Source: Physcia stellaris
Lineage: Eukaryota > Ascomycota > Lecanoromycetes > Caliciales > Physciaceae
Length of the DNA: 23,704 nucleotides
Direction of reading: 5' to 3'
Assembly: GCA_018902385.1 (NCBI GenBank)
Contig: JABSSW010000114.1
Coordinates: 1-23,704 of the forward strand
Positions 19,800 through 23,704 of this stretch are shown piece by piece (the stretch's first letter is position 1; each line of letters begins with the position of its first letter). The translations under genes and the position numbers were made by a program. A model generated the notes under the pieces. It was given only the letters and a program-made list of their open reading frames with translations. It was not told the origin of the DNA and did no database searches.

Positions 19800-20291
19800 A
19801 TGAATTTTGATCGTTGTTGCGACGACGATTCGACAACGATTATAACATTAATTTCGAATTGCAACATGATGTCGTCAGAAAATATTGTTCGTAAAATCGT
19901 CGTCATTTCGTTTTCATTTCAATTTTCGTTTGTCGTTTCGAGAAATTCGAAATCAATAACGACGATTTCTCGATGTTTCGATAAGAACTTGATATTGTTT
20001 ATTGTGTCGATGATAAATTTATCACGAAAACGTTTAATGAATTGATCGACGACAATATCATCAATTTTGATTTTTTCGTTTTGTCGTTCGTTTTTTTTCA
20101 AGTTGCGTTTTCGTCGAAGTTTTTTTGTTTTTGATTCGATTCGTTCGATTTTGAAACTCAACGTTGCGATTGATTGTCGCGACTGTCGTTCGATCAAACG
20201 TAAATTTTATCGACTTTTTGATACGCGCGACGAGTTTGACGCAAAATTTGAAAACGAACGTTTTGATGTGAACATTATAATGTTTTTATGA
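19800..20291. pseudogene. Overlapping unidentified frames on both strands
   Basis: Forward frames 19800-20045 and 20067-20291 and a reverse frame 19919-20197 compete. The reverse frame is Lys/Arg/Glu-rich (RIESKTKKLRRKRNLKKNER, then DQFIKRFRDKF). The forward one includes DCRDCRSIKRKFYRLF. Neither resembles a known family and the strand cannot be decided. Confidence 0.2.
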
Positions 20292-20701
20292 TCACACAAA
20301 TCGATATGATTTGATAAATAGTGAAATGAAAAATTTACAAAGAGACTGAAATGAATAAAGAAAATTCAAAATCAAACATCGTGATAAAAATGACTGAAAT
20401 TCGTGTTTAAATTAATTATTTTGATATTATTATTGCAACAATTGCATATTTCATTCTATTTTAAACGCAAAGTCAAGAAAATATTTGAATTTGACGTTCG
20501 ACGATTGTGTTTCGAATAGATCATTTTTTGTATTATAATTTACAAGCGTATTCAAAAACAAATCTCGATTGAAATTTTTTTTTATCAAAAGTTCATATGA
20601 TAATTATCGCGAATTCAAAATTTCACGTTGACATTTTGACATTTGAATTTTGACACGATTTTAAACAATAAAAGCACTTAAATCGATGTATAATCATTGT
20701 T
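20292..20701. other. Stretch without a recognisable feature
   Basis: AT-rich sequence with no notable frame or repeat. Confidence 0.45.
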
Positions 20702-20898
20702 GATGTTGTTTGAAGACAACATGATATTTCAATGTATATTGAAAAACATAAATTGCAAACAAAATCGCATTTCGTTATATAATTATCGATGTTAATTATA
20801 AACAACATGAAATTTCAAAATATAACAAAAAAATCATAATTTGCAAATAAAATTACATTTCATTTTATAATCATTTTATCGATGTTGTTTATAAACAA
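20702..20898. repeat. Tandem repeat of ~86-93 bp with one palindrome per unit
   Basis: Unit 1 starts at 20702, unit 2 at 20788 and a partial unit 3 at 20881. Each opens with a palindrome-family copy (20703-20722 with a gaag centre, 20789-20808 with an aattata variant, 20882-20898 truncated). Units 1 and 2 share downstream words such as atttcaa, aaattgcaaa(c/t)aaaat and catttc.ttttata/catttcgttatata. The palindrome here is duplicated as part of a longer unit. Confidence 0.75.
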
Positions 20899-21922
20899 GC
20901 GTCGATTGTCAACATACAATAATGATTGAATTCTGATCTTGATTCAATTAAGCGATAATGTCGCGAAAATCAACTCGACATGAAAAAAATTTCTTTGCGA
21001 AATGACAAAGTTTGAACAGATTCGATTTTATCGACAATGACGACAATCATCACACGTCAATTACAAACTATTTATGACATGTCGAAGTTAACGATCATAT
21101 ACATGTATTTTTCATATGAAAAATAATTCGTTCAACAACGTTTGAATCAAATAATCGAATTTTCGCAATTTCGCAACAACGTCAAGTTGTCTCTCGTCGC
21201 TTTTTCAATCATTTTCAATATTTATTTTTGATTTTGATTGCGCAAATTTCGTATATTTGATCTGATTAAACGTATTACGTTCAAAAATTATAATAGTTTC
21301 GTAAATTGATTTTTGAACATAAGTTTCGTATTCGTGAAAATCACTCGTCAAATTGATAAAATGTTGCAATCATGAAATCGTTCCCGATTCAAATATTACA
21401 TCAACGAACATGATCAAATTCGTTCGATAATTCGTTCTGATCAAAAATTCAATTATGAATGTAATTCTGAATGATTAAAAATTGAAATTCATGTGAACGT
21501 TCGATAAAGAACGAAACTTGTCAAAAATGAAAATTTTGAATTTTGTTATAGAAATTCGACGAAACAATTCAAAAATCTCAAACAGAATTAAGTTCGTATT
21601 GTTTCGTATCGTAAAATTGACTAGTTGATACGAGGTCTTCGCGAAATGAACTGGAAAAGAAACATTGAAAACGATGAGACAACGACGAGACAATTTGAAA
21701 ATGCTGCGAAAAATTTGAAAAATGCGAAAAATCGATTGAATGAAAAAAATTAATGCAAAAACAAAATGCGAAATAAAAACGATAAAAGACGAAAAATTGA
21801 ATGAATGAAATGTTGCAAAATAAATAAATGAATGATCACGTGAATTTCGAATGTGCATTTAAGTTTTTTTTTGATGATGCAATCGATGAAACAATAATGA
21901 AAAAATCGAAAAATCGATTTTA
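20899..21922. other. Stretch without a recognisable gene; purine-rich block at 21630-21850
   Basis: No gene is supported. From about 21630 to 21850 the top strand is strongly purine-rich (gaaaagaaac, gatgagacaacgacgag, gaaaaatgcgaaaaa). The complementary reverse-strand frame (21475-21858, 127 codons) is therefore Phe/Ile/Ser-rich and probably compositional. Confidence 0.5.
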
Positions 21923-22206
21923 ATGAATGCGACTTTGATCAGAAAATGAATGCAATTTGAATAATTCATTCGTCGTTATGCATTTCTATATAAATTTTTT
22001 TTTCGATTTGTTTCTTTTATCTACATATTCGTATCTCAAGAGTATTCGCAAAATGATCACAACGTTCGATTCTAACGCACTAAAAGATTATTGTCGTGCA
22101 GAACATCTTTTCAAAGAAAAAATTATCGACTCGATTCTAACGCACTAAAAGATTCCTGTCGTGAAGAACATCTCTTCAAAAAAAAGATTATCGTACACAG
22201 AACACT
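21923..22206 (+). repeat. Element B: direct repeats, TATA-like box, ATG and conserved peptide
   Basis: This is the best-preserved of three related elements. Direct-repeat words aatgaatgcgactttgatc and agaaaatgaatgcaatttg lead to tatataaat at 21987-21995, a T-rich tract, tcgtatctcaagag and an ATG at 22053-22055 in a good context (cgcaaaatga). The ATG opens MITTFDSNALKDYCRAEHLF and the frame stays open to about 22148. ATG lies 66 bp after the TATA-like word, reasonable for a fungal-type promoter. A 65-bp tandem duplication follows. It could be the start of a small gene copy or an LTR-like promoter; I cannot tell which. Confidence 0.5.
22066..22195 (+). repeat. 65-bp tandem duplication within element B
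   Basis: tcgattctaacgcactaaaa begins at 22066 and again at 22131, exactly 65 bp apart. The copies differ at few sites, mostly C/T and G/A: gattatt against gattcct, catctttt against catctctt, aaagaaaaaatta against aaaaaaaagatta. Confidence 0.92.
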
Positions 22207-22740
22207 TTGATCAGAAAAAATGAATGCAATTTTGATCAGAAAATGAATGCGATTTAAATGATTCCACTATTTCATCGAAACAAAATTTATTTCAACGAAT
22301 TAATCATTCAATCAAATTTCGTTTTGCGACGAAATAGTCGCTGTTTTATTCAAATACGATTTTGACGTTTTATCACGCTTTCTCGATTTCAACATTTCAA
22401 AAATGTTAAAATTTTACGCGAAAAACATAAAATTCGTTTTAGAAAATTTTTGTGATATGAAAACACGATCGCATTGTGCATCGTGAGTTTCAATCATTCA
22501 TCGTCATGCATTTTTTTGATAAATCTTTTTTTTCGATTTGCTTTTTTTATTTATTCGTATTTCAAAATATTCGCAAAACGATCATCACGTTCGATTTTAA
22601 CGCATTAGAAAATTACTGTCGAAAAAAACGTCTTTTGAAGAAAAATTATCATCACGCAGAACATCGTCAGCATGAATTAATACATCGTATAACAATTACA
22701 TCAATCATTGCGTTACGAAAAATCAAATGTCGTGTTTGAA
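22204..22740 (+). repeat. Element C: third copy, with unrelated insert between repeats and leader
   Basis: 22204-22262 repeats the tttgatcagaaaatgaatgc words two to three times. The leader-like part (ttttttttcgatttgc, ttcgtatttcaaaatattcgcaaaa) appears only at about 22525-22580, so some 260 bp intervene. The initiating ATG of element B is acg here. The peptide DFNALENYCRKKRLLKKNY and the stretch matching the element A tandem unit (22660-22715) follow. The frame 22476-22739 (87 codons) runs through it. Confidence 0.55.
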
Positions 22741-23704
22741 ACTTTTGAGATATTCAACATGACGCAAAAACAAACGCATGAAAATTTTTCAATCGTATTC
22801 GAAAAAAAAAAACAGCGTCGCGATGTTGAAAATAATTAGAATTATGTGTTAATTTCATTGTCGATTTGAATTAATTTACATGAGTAATTGCGTATTACGA
22901 GAAAATTAACAACGATTTTAGAAAAAAACAAATCGTCAAAACGTCGTAGTTGAAAATTGTCATTGTCGAATTCGAAAAAATCAAATCGAATCAATTCAAA
23001 TTTCAGCAGTCTGCGCGCTTTGCAAACTTTGATAAAATTTTCGAAAAAAATCTCAAAAATGCGTTTTTGTAAAAATATATTTGTGAATTTATTAATTTTA
23101 GCAAATCAAAATATGTTTCTGAAACTTTAAATTTTGATTTTCGTTCGAAATGCAAATTTATTTTCAAAATTATGATCGATTCATGCTGATGCAATTTCGT
23201 TAATTTAAATTCTAATCGAATTCAATTTTCTTTTAATAAAATTTTTTTAAATTTGACTATTAACTTTTCGCGAAAATCGTTTGGCAAACATTGATTCAAA
23301 TATAACAATGTGAAAATTGTGCTTATTCGTGATTTAAATGAAGCGCGATTACGTAAAATTGATAAATGAGAAAAACAATTTCGTTTTGATATCGATCTTC
23401 CCGCGTATCGCGGCGAATTGATGCGCTGATGTTTGTAAATGTTTTTCGTTTGTATGTATTGTATCGTCATACGATATCGCGCTTAATCAAACAAATCATT
23501 TGATTAGTATTGATACTCGTTGTTTCTTGTGTCGTTTCTTTGTGTTGTTTGAAATAATGTCGTGTGTAAAATTTTTGATTTTGTGAATTAATCGATTATT
23601 TTTTTAGATTTTTCAATCGACTTTGAAAATTGAAATTCATTATTTCAATATTAACAGCTGTTCGTGAAAACGATGCTTCTTTATACATTGATTTTATTTT
23701 TGTA
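22741..23704. other. Right flank without a recognisable gene
   Basis: Reverse frames 23003-23194 and 23222-23470 are unrecognised. A patch at about 23397-23435 (ttcccgcgtatcgcggcg) is unusually GC-rich and keeps CC and GG, and beyond 23500 the T/G-rich text (tttcttgtgtcgtttctttgtg) keeps more CT. This may mark a weakening of the erosion toward the right edge. Confidence 0.4.

Noticed and set aside
2661-20898. CRISPR array built from the palindromic repeats
   Set aside because: Spacing is irregular (tens of bases to several kb), copies lie in frames and tandem repeats, no cas genes are present, and the repeat is a full palindrome with no spacer-like regular intervals.
1-23704. Classical CpA-type RIP
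   Set aside because: CA and TG are among the most common dinucleotides and CAA/CAG codons mostly survive. CC, GG, CT and AG are the depleted ones.
1-23704. tRNA or rRNA genes
   Set aside because: The near absence of GG and CC rules out intact T-arm and acceptor patterns, and no cloverleaf was seen on either strand. The search was by eye only.

Overview
The window is AT-rich eukaryotic-looking DNA with no intact gene that I can recognise. It is almost free of the dinucleotides CC and GG and poor in CT and AG, yet full of CA, TG, CG, TC and GA. It reads as a mutationally eroded, repeat-rich block, most like the AT-rich islands left by repeat-induced point mutation (RIP) in filamentous fungi. 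The context differs from classical RIP: losses fall on C followed by a pyrimidine (CpC, CpT), not on CpA. The fungal assignment is inference. I see no bacterial features such as operons, Shine-Dalgarno patterns, tRNA or rRNA.

Layout: 1-325 is an AT-rich tandem array and 400-600 a G-poor simple stretch. 606-1640 has no recognisable gene. 1646-2455 is a degenerate tandem array with a period of about 208 bp. 2498-7402 holds decayed, proline-poor open frames that I cannot identify. 7403-9438 is mostly featureless. 9439-10240 is another unidentified relic. 11248-15545 is the one identifiable gene: a badly broken SNF2-family ATPase/helicase pseudogene, with Walker A, Ia, Ib, DExx box, III, IV, V and VI all traceable across several frames. 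15671-18033 contains unidentified relics, including two diverged copies of one ~136-bp segment. 18349-18919, 21923-22206 and 22204-22740 are three related elements with ~23-bp direct repeats, a TATA-like box in two copies, and a shared short peptide. 19246-19355 and 20702-20898 are further tandem repeats. 22741-23704 shows nothing clear.

Two things stand out. First, broken SNF2 motifs are largely explained by C-to-T change at CpY on either strand: Gly to Lys/Asn, Pro to Ser, Trp to TGA. Second, a 20-bp perfect palindrome (atgttgtttataaacaacat) and its variants recur about sixteen times from 2.6 to 20.9 kb. Once it is a 28-bp palindrome, once a head-to-tail pair forming a 44-bp palindrome, and at least twice it lies in frame inside the SNF2 relic. 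It is either a palindromic mini-insertion or a binding site that escaped erosion.
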